Part shown: positions 1 to 9,525 of the stretch, one piece after another
Layout of the letters: the number at the start of each line of letters is the position of its first letter
How positions within the stretch are numbered: position 1 is the stretch's first letter
Source: Pythium myriotylum
Lineage: Eukaryota; Oomycota; Peronosporomycetes; Pythiales; Pythiaceae
DNA: 64,000 nucleotides
Assembly: GCA_023091665.1 (NCBI GenBank)
Contig: JALJCQ010000009.1
Span: forward strand, 2,666,001 to 2,730,000
Direction: 5' to 3'
The notes under the pieces: generated by a model
The model's input: only the letters and a program-made list of their open reading frames with translations
Database searches by the model: none
What the model was told of the DNA's origin: nothing
Program-made: the position numbers and the translations under genes

Positions 1-231
1 TACTGTTGAGCTATTCACGTTGCATTCGTCTCTGACATTGTTACCGTAGATACTAGACGCCGCTCGCTTCCACCCAATCGGTCACATCATAGTGGAATTA
101 CGTGGCGATCTCGTCAAGCTCGAGCCATGCTTCGTGCAGTAAGCCCTATGCAATTTTCACTTTTGGAGAAGCTGTATTTTACAAAGATAATCTGAACCAG
201 GGACCGCAATCTGCAGTTCAAGTGTGTTTCC

Positions 232-2026
232 ATGCTCAACAAGCTAGAAGAACTGCACCGAACAACGACTCAACAATTGGTGAAGTCCATTGACGCACTT
301 CCTCGACCAGAATCACCACAGCATCAAGATGCAGAGCCTACTGCCAGTCCATCGCAGAAGGCTTACAGAGGAATATCTGACGCTGAATTTATAATTCGCG
401 GACCAGACGGTAGGAAGATGTTCTTCAAGGCGAGACCAAAGATGGCCCTGGAGCCGAGCAGAAATGACATGGAGCAGTCCCACCGACGACCGGTTTCGGC
501 CATGATTGTTCCTCACCCACCAGAGGAAACTTGCGATAATCCCGATTGCGGTTCTTCGCAGGGTGCCAAACTTCGGATTCCAACGTCCAAGTTTATTCGC
601 TCGCGATGGCCCGACGCTCTCGTTTCTCGAATCACTCGCATTTCTGGGCAGATTGTATTTCTTCGCGTCCACGAAAACGAAGAGTTAAGCCAACTGATCG
701 TGAGCCTGTACCGCCCAATCATGGCCTCCAGCATCTCCCTGAACATACCGATCGAGTGGCTCGCGTTTGTGCTCCCGCCGTCAGTTGTATGGTACCGCGT
801 GTCTGAGGCGAGTTCACCACACCCACAGTTCCATGGCAAGCGAAAGGGTTCATTATATGCAATTTGTGGCTCCCCCTCAGGTTCGAAGATATAAATCAGT
901 TGAAGCACACTGGAGCCGATGCGTACAGCTACTCGTCCAGTGTCTTAACTGGAAGGTCCGTCTAGGAAATTGAATTCGCATTTGAGCGTTCAGTAACATT
1001 TGCATGTAGCCAGGGGGAGACATCGGAGTACAGTTCCCGGTCCAGTTCCGCCAAGCCCGAATGTTCTCATTCCGGTCTTTTGCCGTGTTTTACGGCCTGT
1101 TGAGTATTCGCCTTCACCCGCAAGACTACTCTCTGAAAATTTGTTTTCTCAATGCAAGCACCGGCCAGCGGCTGACACTCACACTTCCTCCACAACACAT
1201 CGCGAGATGCCTTCCAGGGGAAACCTACCGGGAACGTATCGTTGGAACAACCACACGCAAAGTGCTTTACGCACAGGTGAGCGAGAGACTGTTCGTCGAG
1301 TACACATCCCGGGGTTTCGAGCTGCTGTTTCCCGGTGTAAAGCCGAAAGGTGCCTTGAGACGTCACCCGCTAGAGCTGAGTGTGGTGCAACATCGCGCCG
1401 ATCAGTTGGAACAAGAACGAAAGTCGTTAAAAGCTATCATGACACAGTGCATCGAGCAGGCAGTGGCACTCGGCAGACGAAGACTCGAACTCTACCACGA
1501 ACGAATGCGCCGCGTAAAGAAGGAGAGGCAAGAGGCGGCCGCCAAGAAGATCCAAGCAAAGACGCGAGGGATCGTCACAAAGAGACGTCGTCGACGCGAG
1601 CGCGAAGAGCTGCACCGCTCGAGCCGCATCCAGGACGTTGCCGCCGCGCTCATCCAGCAGCAGTTCCGGAAGCGCCGCGACGCCGAGCGGTTGCGGCGCC
1701 AGCGGGAGCTCCAGTTGCGCGACGCGTGTGGCGTACGCTTCCGGTTGAGCTGCCGCGTGAACCACACGTTTCTGCTCGCGAACGTGGCGCTGGACGAGAT
1801 CGACGCGGCCGCGAACGCGTTCGACTGCCTCGTGCGCGTCGTGCATCCGTCCTCGTCACAGACGGCGCAGCTCCGCGTCGCGCACCGCGACGTGCAGCGA
1901 CTGGTCGGCGGCGTCTCGCTGCACGAGCAGCCACGCTCGGAGATCGTTCGCGCGCTCGTGGAGAAGCATGTCGACGTCTTCCGGTCGGTGCAGCATCATG
2001 TGCTCGTGCTGGCCCTTCGAATGTAG
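232..2026 (+). CDS. IQ-motif protein, three-exon model (hypothetical)
   Basis: The best model joins 232-786, 881-955 and 1010-2026. All joins are phase 0 and give about 548 residues. The first intron is 94 bases (GTATGG to CTCAG) and the second 54 bases (GTCCGT to TGTAG); the second donor is weak. The C-terminal half holds two IQ-like calmodulin-binding motifs (AAKKIQAKTRGIVTKRR and AAALIQQQFRKRRDAERL, near 1537-1690) inside a basic helical stretch. No other domain is recognised. IQ motifs usually bind calmodulin or EF-hand light chains and are common in flagellar and cytoskeletal proteins, but the role here is inferred only. The 1010-2026 part is the safest. The start could lie further upstream, outside the window. 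Confidence 0.5.
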
Positions 2027-2407
2027 CCATCCAAGAGGCGGGCGAGAGAACGATGGCGTCATCCTTAGTGACATATAACACGTCAGTCAAGCGAGGGCGC
2101 AGGTGCGACTCGGTTGAACATGCCGGATGCTCGTCGTTGGTTGGCTGGAAGATGTGATGCAGGACTTCACTGTTCGTGGATTGGCTCCGGATGTCACTAC
2201 GGACCGAACCCCTCCCCACATACAAACAACAAGTCAAAACAGTCGTTACCTCGTTTCAGTGACACTCCCTGTCCGAATCTGTGACACTGCGCAGCGCCTT
2301 CCAATCGAAGAGGTCCGAACGACCATCGTCGACGAACTCGAGGGGATGCGTGCTTCTCCTCCTTCGGCTTCTTCCGAGCCACTCGCCATTCCCCCTCGCG
2401 ACTCGAA
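2027..2407. other. Intergenic spacer, no gene seen
   Basis: About 380 bases between the IQ-motif gene and the first cystinosin gene. It should hold a terminator and a promoter. No clear core-promoter motif, repeat or RNA gene was seen. Confidence 0.4.
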
Positions 2408-3310
2408 ATGGCCGTCGCTGTCTCCCAACGCCTCACGCTCGGCACGCGCGTGGCGCTCGTGTCGTCGCTGATCCTCGTGGTCGGCCTCGTGCTCGGCTTC
2501 TCGCTCCACGCCAACGCGCACATCCCGCAGCCGTGGAACCGCCTCTCGAGCGTCATCGGATGGATCTACTTCTGCTGCTGGAGCGTCAGCTTCTACCCAC
2601 AGGTCTTCCTCAACTACGAGCGCAAGAGCGTCGAGGGACTCTCGCTCGACTACACGGTGCTCAACCTGCTCGGCTTCACGTGCTACACGATCTTCAACTG
2701 CGCGTTCTACTACAGCGAAAGCGTCCAGGAACAGTACATGCGCCGCTACCACGGCAGCCGCAACGCCGTCGAGCCCAACGATGTCTTCTTCGCGATCCAC
2801 GCCGTCATCCTTGTCGCGGTTTCGCTCTTTCAGTGTTCGATCTACCCGCGCGGCAACCAGCGCGTCAGCAAGGCGACGCTCGTGTGGTCGCTCGGCACGG
2901 TTGTCGTTGGCTCCCTCTTCGCGATCGCGATCGCCGTCACGGGCAACGATGAAAAGTCCTTTATCAACACGCTCAACCTGCTCTATTTGCTCAGCTACGT
3001 CAAGCTCATGACCACGCTCGTCAAGTGCCTGCCGCAGATTTACCTCAACTACAACCGCAAGTCGACCGTCGGCTGGACGATCTGGAACGTGCTGCTCGAC
3101 ATTGCGGGCGGCTTGCTTTCGATTGGCCAGCAAGTGCTGGACTCGTGGGCCACGCATGATTGGACAGCGATCACGGGCGACCCGGTCAAGTTCTCGCTTG
3201 GCTTCGTTAGCATCGTCGTGGATATCGTGTTCATTCTCCAGCACTACGTTTGGTACGAAGAGAACAACCGCCTCTTCGCCGGAGAAGAGAGGAAGCCTCT
3301 GCTGCCGTGA
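2408..3310 (+). CDS. Cystinosin-like PQ-loop lysosomal cystine transporter, copy 1
   Basis: Intronless, 300 residues, with about seven membrane segments. Two PQ-loop repeats are visible: FYPQVFLNYERKSVEGLSLD near residue 60 and CLPQIYLNYNRKSTVGWTIW near residue 210. The Asp in NVLLD just after the second loop aligns with the proton-coupling Asp of human cystinosin (D305). Cystinosin exports cystine from lysosomes with protons, and the same role in the oomycete vacuole or lysosome is expected. The C-terminus carries ERKPLLP, which fits the [DE]xxxL[LI] lysosomal sorting signal and replaces the animal GYDQL tail. A diverged tandem copy follows about 390 bases downstream on the same strand. Confidence 0.9.
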   Translation: MAVAVSQRLTLGTRVALVSSLILVVGLVLGFSLHANAHIPQPWNRLSSVIGWIYFCCWSVSFYPQVFLNYERKSVEGLSLDYTVLNLLGFTCYTIFNCAFYYSESVQEQYMRRYHGSRNAVEPNDVFFAIHAVILVAVSLFQCSIYPRGNQRVSKATLVWSLGTVVVGSLFAIAIAVTGNDEKSFINTLNLLYLLSYVKLMTTLVKCLPQIYLNYNRKSTVGWTIWNVLLDIAGGLLSIGQQVLDSWATHDWTAITGDPVKFSLGFVSIVVDIVFILQHYVWYEENNRLFAGEERKPLLP

Positions 3311-3699
3311 TCGACGCCCCACGATTCAAGATCAGACATTCACAATCACTAAGTTTATGGATACACGTTTATCTTTTCGCGAACATTTACTTTGTGTCAA
3401 GAGGTTTCACTGGCGGTTGCTTGCGATGCAGGGTGTCAGCGGGGGTGTGCGGAGCGAAGGGAGCTGAGGATTGGCTGGCTTCGCATGATGCACACGAAGC
3501 TGCTCGTCCAATTGGCCACGTCCTTTGAAGGAAGGTCCTTACAAACTTCAAGAGAAACGTATCCCACGGAATCTGCGACGTGTGACGCGAACTGCTCGAC
3601 TGGAAGTGCTTCTTTCTCGGCAGCAAGGAGGAGAGCGTCGAAAGAAGCCTGAAAAGCATAACCGAACAAGCGGCGCCAGCCAGAGTCGACGCCGCTCGC
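3311..3699. other. Spacer between tandem cystinosin genes
   Basis: About 390 bases with no supported gene or repeat. It presumably holds the promoter of copy 2. Confidence 0.4.
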
Positions 3700-4650
3700 A
3701 TGCTGCTCCAGTTCCAGAGCCTGTCGATACGCACGCGAGTGTACCTCCTCGCCGCGACCATTGCAATAGTCGGGCTCTCACTCGGGCTCACGCTGGACGC
3801 GAATGCGCACATCCCACAGCCATGGAACCGAGTCTCGAGCGTCATGGGCTGGGCGTACTTCTGCTGTTGGGGGTTGTGCTTCTATCCGCAAGTGATTCTC
3901 AACTACCAGCGCAAAAGCGTCGAGGGTCTCTCGTTCGACTTCATCGTGCTCAACATGCTTGGCTTTGTCTGCTACGCGGTCTTCAACTGCGCGTTCTACT
4001 TCAGTGAGAGCGTGCAGGAGCAGTACATGCGTCGGAATTACGGCAACCGCAACGCCGTCGAGCCCAACGACGTCGTCTTTGCCGTGCACGCGGTCATCCT
4101 CATCTGCGTCAACATCGGCCAGTGCCTCTACTACCCGCGGGGCTCTCAGCGCGTAGGCACCGTGACCATCGTCAGCACGGCGGCGATTATCTTCGCGACA
4201 GCACTGTTTGGTCTGGCAGTCATCGCCAATGGCAACGACGAGACCTCGGTGTTTAACCTGCTGAATCTGCTCTACGTCTTGAGCTACATCAAGCTGCTCT
4301 CGACACTCGTCAAGTGTCTCCCTCAAATCTACCTAAACTATTCGCGCAAGTCCACCGTCGGATGGACAATCTGGGGTGTGCTGCTGGACATCCCGGGCGG
4401 CGTGCTCTCCATCGGTCAACAGCTGCTCGACGCATGGGCGACGAGCGACTGGACCGTGATCACGGGCGATCCGGTCAAGTTTTCGCTGGCGTTCGTGAGC
4501 ATCGTGGTCGACATCGAGTTCGTTTTGCAGCACTTTGTCTGGTACAAGTCCGATAACCGACAGATCCACGACGCCAACGAGAAGAAGCACCTGCTTCCGA
4601 TTAACGCACCCACGCACACAGCGACCGTCGGAAACAGCAACCACCACTAG
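3700..4650 (+). CDS. Cystinosin-like PQ-loop transporter, copy 2
   Basis: Intronless, 316 residues, collinear with the preceding gene along its length. Both PQ loops (FYPQVILNYQRKSVEGLSFD and CLPQIYLNYSRKSTVGWTIW) and the GVLLD aspartate are kept. The C-terminus is longer and hydrophilic, with EKKHLLP again matching [DE]xxxL[LI]. The two proteins share most membrane-segment residues but differ at the N-terminus and in the segment after SIYPRG/YYPRG, so the duplication is not very recent. The likely role is cystine/proton export from acidic vacuoles; the two copies may differ in timing or location. Confidence 0.9.
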   Translation: MLLQFQSLSIRTRVYLLAATIAIVGLSLGLTLDANAHIPQPWNRVSSVMGWAYFCCWGLCFYPQVILNYQRKSVEGLSFDFIVLNMLGFVCYAVFNCAFYFSESVQEQYMRRNYGNRNAVEPNDVVFAVHAVILICVNIGQCLYYPRGSQRVGTVTIVSTAAIIFATALFGLAVIANGNDETSVFNLLNLLYVLSYIKLLSTLVKCLPQIYLNYSRKSTVGWTIWGVLLDIPGGVLSIGQQLLDAWATSDWTVITGDPVKFSLAFVSIVVDIEFVLQHFVWYKSDNRQIHDANEKKHLLPINAPTHTATVGNSNHH

Positions 4651-4890
4651 CATTAGAGAAACGGACCGAGAGCTCTCCAAACATGGCTCCGTAATTTGCG
4701 TGACCCCCTCGTTTTAGTGACTCTACGGTAACTAACCTCGATGGAGTGACATAGTGGGAGAAAGCGGGAGAGGAGAGGCCGCGACTAGGCAATCAATCGC
4801 GTGCGTACAGTGGACCAAGTCAGAGAGATCAGCAGCGCTGACGTATGTACGGAACCCGAACTGTCCGCCGCTTGAGAGGCGCGCGGATGA

Positions 4891-4910
4891 GCAATGCAAT
4901 GCAATGCAAT
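4891..4910. repeat. (GCAAT)4 microsatellite
   Basis: Four perfect tandem copies of GCAAT in a gene-free spacer. Confidence 0.9.
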
Positions 4911-4925
4911 ACTACAATAATATCA

Positions 4926-4999
4926 ATCACCTGGAATATCAGAGACCGCGAACAATACCACAATACCATCCATCACCCGGAATATCCGAGACCTTGAAC
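4926..4999. repeat. Imperfect 28-bp direct repeat pair
   Basis: Two copies at 4926-4953 and 4972-4999 share the core GGAATATC(A/C)GAGACC with four differences over 28 bases, and sit 46 bases apart start to start. The function is unknown. Confidence 0.75.
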
Positions 5000-5010
5000 G
5001 GCACTGTTTT

Positions 5011-5034
5011 TTTCTTTCTTTCTTTCTTTCTTTC
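5011..5034. repeat. (TTTC)n microsatellite
   Basis: Six consecutive TTTC units (24 bases), just after the 28-bp direct repeats. Confidence 0.9.
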
Positions 5035-5696
5035 GGCTCTTCTGGTGGCGACTTGGATGTGTTTCCGGCCACGTGTCGCAGGCGTTCAAGTGTACTCACA
5101 GACTCGCTGTGTCCAATCAGAGCGGCCGCGTAGAAACATCGCGTGTTTTTTGTTTGTTTTCTTTGCCGCGGGTTTTGGGTCGCGGCTGTTCCTCCTCTTC
5201 GCTGACACTTGACATTCCAGGCGGCCATCCACCGGCATGGCTGGTTTCTGCGCCACCTGGACCGCTCTCGTCGACCATCTGTGCGGTTGCCCAAAGAGGG
5301 GTATTCAGAAACCCTTTACAATCCCCAAGTAAACGAATCGCTCAGTTGCGCAAATGGGGCGATTACTCTCCGCGGATCACTGCGCCCTCTCTGACTTTCT
5401 GGTGTTTGCCGTGGATTACCTAATGACGAGTAACGCACTCTCCCTTCCCGCGCTTCAACCTGCTGGATCCACGCACGCACCGTTTTCTTCCCAACAAATA
5501 AAAGACCCAGTGCGGAGAAAAAAGACTCACCCTGATCGATTACCGTGTGGGGCGACTGCTCGCCCGGACCGATCCGCCGCAACGGTCCAACGCCGCCAGC
5601 TGGTCGACCCATCTCTCTCGGCCTGTCTGGGTTCGGCTCCTGGACATGGAGAGTCAGCCTCTCTCGCTCGCTTCTCTCGCATGCGCCATCCTCCAA

Positions 5697-5712
5697 GCTC
5701 ATTGTGCAATTC
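5697..5712 (+). promoter_or_regulatory. Oomycete Inr-like core promoter of elicitin 1
   Basis: GCTCATTGTGCAATTC matches the oomycete initiator GCTCATTYYNCAWTTT with two mismatches and lies about 50 bases before the ATG at 5763. Confidence 0.6.
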
Positions 5713-5762
5713 GCCTTCCACCTCCCAGGTCCCAGTCCCTTCCTTCTCCCCCTCTCTCCACC

Positions 5763-6350
5763 ATGAAGTTCTTCGCCGTTCTCGCTGCCGCCGCCGTCGC
5801 CGTCGCCTCGGCCGCCGACTGTGACGTCACCAAGCTCGCGCCGGTCGCCGTCACGGGCGCCAACGCCGTCGCCTGCCAGAAGGCCACCACCTACTCGGCG
5901 GCTACGGCCACCATCCCCACGGGCGACGTGCTCAAGAACGTCTGCTCCACCAAGGCCTGTAACGACCTCCTCGACGACATGAAGGCCGTCGTCACCGAGT
6001 CGTGCAAGTACCTCGGCAAGGACATCAAGACCGAGGTCATCGACAAGTTCCCGGCTGCCTGCGCCGCCGCACTCGGTGGCTCGGCCGCCGGCGCCAACTC
6101 GACCTCGTCCAACTCGACGACGACGGCGCCGGCCGCCTCCACGGCTGCTCCTGCCGCCACGACGGTCGCCCCGGCCGCCTCGGCCAGCTCCAGCGCCGGC
6201 TCGAGCGCGGGCTCCTCGGCCAGCGGCTCGGTCACCTCGGCTCCGACCTCGACCACGGCCGTGCCCACGCCGTCGCCGACCAGCGGCGCCGCCTCGCTCA
6301 CGATCGCCGCCGGTGCCGTCGTCGCCACGGCCGTTGCCTCGCTCCTGTAG
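5763..6350 (+). CDS. Elicitin-like GPI-anchored secreted protein 1
   Basis: 195 residues. The ATG at 5763 begins the signal peptide MKFFAVLAAAAVAVASA, so the longer upstream in-frame reading is taken as 5' UTR. The mature part starts DCDVTKL and has the six cysteines of an elicitin fold (three disulphides, all-helical, sterol and fatty-acid binding). It is followed by a Ser/Thr/Ala-rich tail with NSTSSNSTTT glycosylation-type sequence and a hydrophobic end (SLTIAAGAVVATAVASLL) typical of a GPI signal. Elicitins carry sterols and can trigger plant defence. The long anchored tail places this in the cell-wall or membrane-bound elicitin-like group rather than the short secreted INF1 class. Confidence 0.9.
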   Translation: MKFFAVLAAAAVAVASAADCDVTKLAPVAVTGANAVACQKATTYSAATATIPTGDVLKNVCSTKACNDLLDDMKAVVTESCKYLGKDIKTEVIDKFPAACAAALGGSAAGANSTSSNSTTTAPAASTAAPAATTVAPAASASSSAGSSAGSSASGSVTSAPTSTTAVPTPSPTSGAASLTIAAGAVVATAVASLL

Positions 6351-6855
6351 ACGCGCTTTGTCGCCTTCGTGTTGGACTAGAACAGCACAGTTTTGAACCG
6401 ACTGCGGCCACGCGCCGGAAGAGGTGGCTCTAATGTACTTTCATATCTTTTCGTGTGAGCTATGTGGTGGTCGCGCACCGACTTTGTGCCTTGTCGTCCA
6501 TTGTGTTGCTCTGGCACTGAACAGGCGAGCGCCGTCGAAAAGATACTTTGGTCCGACGAGAGGATACACGGCGCTAATCTATCTTGCCACGAACGACGGA
6601 ATCGAAACCGACGTGGGACTCGCCGATCTTTCTCGTGCTGCGAAACGATGCCCTTCCTGTGTGGGATCTTGCAGGAAAGAAGCTGCAAGGAAACCGATCA
6701 TTCCGCCTCAGACACTCGGCTGATAGCGATGCGTCATGGTAACAATCGTAGTGCGATGACACCGAGATGACAAAGCCAAGAAATTCCAGATATCATAGCA
6801 GCGTTCATTGAAGGCATACAAGAACGCTTGTGCGTTCTCCAAAATCGATCTAAAT
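6351..6855. other. Spacer between convergent elicitins 1 and 2
   Basis: About 500 bases between two facing stop codons. No gene or clear repeat is seen; it must contain both 3' UTRs. Confidence 0.4.
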
Positions 6856-7392
6856 CTACAGCAGCGAGGAGGCGATGGCGGCGACGATCGCGCCGGCCGC
6901 GACCGTGAGCGACGCGACACCGCTCGTCGGCGTGGGCGACGGCACCGAGGTCGGGGCCTTGGTCGTCGTCGCAGGCGTCGAGGAGCTGCTCGAGCCCGTG
7001 CCGGCGCTCGGGGCCGTCGTCACGGTGCCCGAGGTCGAGCCGGCGGTCGAGCCAGACGAACCGCAGGCCTTCTTGAGCGGGTTGATCAGATCCGTCTCGA
7101 TCTTGAACGTGGCGATCGAGCAGTCGCCGAGGTTGAGCGCGAGCACCTTCTTGAGGAGACCCTGGCAGCCCGACGAGGCACAGGCCTTGGTGAGGATCTC
7201 GGACGAGATGGAGGCCGGCGGCGGGATCGTGAGGCCCGAGTCCGTCGAGCACTGCTTGAGGTCGGCGTCCGAGAGCAGCGGAAGGAGCTTGGTCGTGTCA
7301 CAGGCCGTCGTGGTGGTGGTGGAGTTGGTCGTCGAGTTCTGCGCAGAGACCGAGGCGACGGCGACGGCGGCGAGGAGGGCGAAAGTCTTCAT
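6856..7392 (-). CDS. Elicitin-like GPI-anchored secreted protein 2
   Basis: 178 residues from the ATG at 7392. The signal peptide MKTFALLAAVAVASVSA is followed by a Thr/Asn-rich linker (NSTTNSTTTTT) before ACDTTKL, an insertion absent from the other copies. Six cysteines are conserved. The domain is more divergent than copies 1, 3 and 4: it has SGLTIPPPASISSEILTKAC where the others have YSAATxxIPxGDxLxxVC. A Ser/Thr-rich tail and a hydrophobic GPI-type end follow. The gene faces elicitin 1. Expected role as for elicitin 1, namely extracellular sterol or lipid binding. Confidence 0.88.
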   Translation of the reverse strand: MKTFALLAAVAVASVSAQNSTTNSTTTTTACDTTKLLPLLSDADLKQCSTDSGLTIPPPASISSEILTKACASSGCQGLLKKVLALNLGDCSIATFKIETDLINPLKKACGSSGSTAGSTSGTVTTAPSAGTGSSSSSTPATTTKAPTSVPSPTPTSGVASLTVAAGAIVAAIASSLL

Positions 7393-7425
7393 CGTTGGCT
7401 GGAGGAGAAGAAGGAGGTCGACGGG

Positions 7426-7439
7426 AAATCGAGGAATGA
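7426..7439 (-). promoter_or_regulatory. Oomycete Inr/FPR-like element of elicitin 2
   Basis: On the minus strand it reads TCATTCCTCGATTT, one mismatch from TCATTYYNCAWTTT, 34-47 bases before the ATG. Confidence 0.6.
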
Positions 7440-8267
7440 GAAGCCTCCAGATCCTCCTCGTCGGTAGAGAGCGAGCTAGTTTTCCATGGGTGGAATATTC
7501 TGGCACAAGAGAACCAGACCAGACGGTGTTCCTCTGCCTCCCATCCTTTCTGTCACTTTGATCTGAACTTTTGTATGTCGGTGGTTTGGTCCGAACTTGT
7601 CCCACTTGACGCATCCATCACCTCACAAACGCACGACAGCGAGAGAGCGGGCTCCTCTGCGTGGCCTCATCACGCATTGATGGCTGTAATCACAACGGTA
7701 GTGTTGGCATCTCCCGAGCATCTCCGCTGGAACCCCTGGTCTATCATTTTCTCGCATCCTCACACGCATTCGAGTGGATCTTGAAGGCCACACACACGAA
7801 AACCCAAGTGCAGCAAGCTATTCAGCGTCGTCTTTCTCGCTGAGAAACGCCCCAGCCCACTTCGTCGCCGTGGAATCTGGCAAAGGGAATCGACCCGTTT
7901 ATAAGCGCATAGTAAACAATGTGTGGCGGAAACAAGGTCAAGAGAGACCGCGCCACCCAATCAATCAAAAAAAGTCGGGTTCTTTTGAAAGGATGATGAT
8001 CTTGTCGAGAGCAATCGTGGCTCGCGATTGCTCACGAGATTATCATCCTTCTTCAAAAACCCAGCGTCGTTGGACTCTTGCGCACAACGAGAAGGTGAGT
8101 CACAACGACAGACGCCTCCACAACCTCCCGCACCAGTGAGATTGGTGAGTCTCCTCGACGATGGGTCGTAAACGATGATTGGAGCAGCAACGCTGTCAGC
8201 GCCTGCATGCTAGAACAGTGGTTGGAAGACAGTCTGCATTGTGTTATTGTGGGGAAGACACAGAGAA
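7440..8267. other. Spacer between elicitins 2 and 3
   Basis: About 830 bases without a supported gene. It contains an imperfect long hairpin, annotated separately. Confidence 0.4.
7989..8050. repeat. Imperfect inverted repeat (hairpin)
   Basis: Left arm about 7989-8017 and right arm 8025-8050 pair with a few mismatches and a 3-base size difference. The strongest blocks are GAGCAATCG/CGATTGCTC and AAGGATGAT/ATCATCCTT. Confidence 0.65.
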
Positions 8268-9029
8268 CTAGAGGAGCTGCGAGAGAGCCGTCGCGACCAC
8301 CACTACGAAGCCTGCAGTGGCCTTGACGGCGCTGCTGGTGGTCGGTGACGATGTCGGCGCGGTTGTTGTCGGCGTCGGAGCCTCGGTGGCTGAGCTCTCG
8401 TCACCCGCGGAAGGGGAAGCAATGGGTTCGATGTTAGTTGATCCGGAGGCCTCGGTGGAGCCGGCGGAGCCCGCGGTTGCCTGAGACGCGTCTGACGAGC
8501 TGGAGCTTGACGAAGGCGACGCCGTCGTCGTGGTTGGCGTCGTCGTTGGCGTTGTCGACGGCTTCGGCGTTGTCGTTGGCGTCGTCGTCGTCGTCGTCGC
8601 TGTCGTTGAGGAAGGCGCCGACGTCGTCGTCGAAGGCGTCGCGGTGGTCGCTGTAGGAGTTGCCGTGGTCGATGAAGGAGCGGCAGTCGTTGACGATGGC
8701 GCCGTCGTGGTCGAGCCCAACGCCGTCGCACACGCCGACGGGAACTTGTCAATCAGCGTCGACTTGATCAACACGCCAGAGAACGAGCACTCGGTCGGCA
8801 CGGCCGCGGTGATCTCGGTGAGCAGCGCTTGGCAGCTCGAGTCGGAGCAGACCTTGACGAGCGTGTCGCCCGTCGGAATCGAAAGCGTCGCCGCCGAGTA
8901 GCCCGTCGCGGCTGTGCATGCAGCGCCGTTCGTGCCCGTGACGATGGACACGAGTTTGGCGGTGTCGCAGGCGTCCTGAGCCGAGACGACGGCGATCGCG
9001 GCGACGGCGAGCGTAGCGAAAAGCTTCAT
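8268..9029 (-). CDS. Elicitin-like GPI-anchored secreted protein 3 (long Thr-rich tail)
   Basis: 253 residues from the ATG at 9029. Signal peptide MKLFATLAVAAIAVVSA, then DACDTAKL and a six-cysteine elicitin domain (TGYSAATLSIPTGDTLVKVC, ECSF, SACATAL). The tail is the longest of the four: about 130 residues of Thr/Ser/Pro repeats (TTTAPSSTTA, TTTPTTTPKP) encoded by GTCGTC-rich simple sequence, ending in a GPI-type hydrophobic segment. Such tails are normally O-glycosylated and hold the domain in or above the wall. The repeat-coding DNA makes tail-length variation between strains likely. A decayed copy of this type lies at 10405-10545. Confidence 0.9.
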   Translation of the reverse strand: MKLFATLAVAAIAVVSAQDACDTAKLVSIVTGTNGAACTAATGYSAATLSIPTGDTLVKVCSDSSCQALLTEITAAVPTECSFSGVLIKSTLIDKFPSACATALGSTTTAPSSTTAAPSSTTATPTATTATPSTTTSAPSSTTATTTTTTPTTTPKPSTTPTTTPTTTTASPSSSSSSSDASQATAGSAGSTEASGSTNIEPIASPSAGDESSATEAPTPTTTAPTSSPTTSSAVKATAGFVVVVATALSQLL

Positions 9030-9070
9030 AAGTGAGAGAAGTGGACTTGGAGACTCGAGAGCTAGAGTGC

Positions 9071-9086
9071 GGATTGTGGAATGAGC
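9071..9086 (-). promoter_or_regulatory. Oomycete Inr core promoter of elicitin 3
   Basis: The minus strand reads GCTCATTCCACAATCC, which matches GCTCATTYYNCAWTTT except at the last two bases, 42-57 bases before the ATG. Confidence 0.7.
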
Positions 9087-9365
9087 AAAGAGAGAGACAG
9101 AGAGAGCCTTTGGGCATGTCGGCGTGGGGCGAGAGGGAAGAGACCGTCGGACACAAGCGAGAGAGGACACGGGAAGGCGACTGGGTGATCAGCTCGTGAG
9201 CTTGACGTGGAACAGGAGGAGGATCACAGTACATGCGGAACAGAGTCACACAGCACATTGAAGTTGGGGGTTGTCCATGGCCGGTCTATGTGCAGTCGGT
9301 CGGTGACCATGGAAAAGCGGAAAATAGTTTTTTTTCGTGGAAACATCCCAGACAGTTTTGGTTTT

Positions 9366-9403
9366 AACCTAACCCTAAATATACGTTCAAAACGAAAAAG
9401 AGA
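9366..9403. repeat. Dispersed repeat copy A (CCTAACCCTAAAT core)
   Basis: About 38 bases, similar to 10634-10670. Shared blocks are AACCTA, CCCTAAAT and CAAAA.GAAAAAGA. Both copies lie upstream of an elicitin sequence on the minus strand. Confidence 0.55.
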
Positions 9404-9450
9404 GGTCTTCTGCTTCTGTTCAGTTTTGAACCCATATTTCGATGGATTGA

Positions 9451-9473
9451 GGACGTGATAAATTATCACGTCC
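9451..9473. repeat. Perfect hairpin, 10-bp arms
   Basis: GGACGTGATA and its exact complement TATCACGTCC around the loop AAT, directly followed by a second, longer hairpin. Confidence 0.9.
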
Positions 9474-9476
9474 TTT

Positions 9477-9525
9477 TTGTTGTTATTCCATGGATTATCA
9501 GTGATAATCCATGGAATAACAACAA
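9477..9525. repeat. Perfect hairpin, 23-bp arms
   Basis: Arms at 9477-9499 and 9503-9525 are exact reverse complements around the 3-base loop AGT. The inner core is CCATGGATTATC. This could be a foldback element or an RNA structure. Confidence 0.95.

Larger units (their letters stand above)
4651..5696. other. Gene-poor spacer before the elicitin cluster
   Basis: About 1 kb without a supported gene. Apart from the microsatellites and direct repeats listed separately, only short chance reading frames are seen. Confidence 0.5.

Noticed and set aside
1650..2237. Arg-rich minus-strand frame opposite the IQ-motif gene
   Set aside because: Low-complexity Arg/Ala shadow of a GC-rich strand.
2246..3322. 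A 358-codon minus-strand open frame over cystinosin 1 (a similar one over copy 2)
   Set aside because: Arg/Glu/Asp-rich shadow of a GC-rich coding strand; the plus-strand product is a clear PQ-loop transporter.
5547..5762. In-frame N-terminal extension of elicitin 1 (similar extensions exist for elicitins 2-4)
   Set aside because: A typical signal peptide starts exactly at the downstream Met and the core promoter element lies inside the extension.
8434..8756. Asp- or Arg-rich frames in the elicitin 3 tail
   Set aside because: Other-frame readings of GTCGTC simple sequence that encodes the Thr-rich tail.
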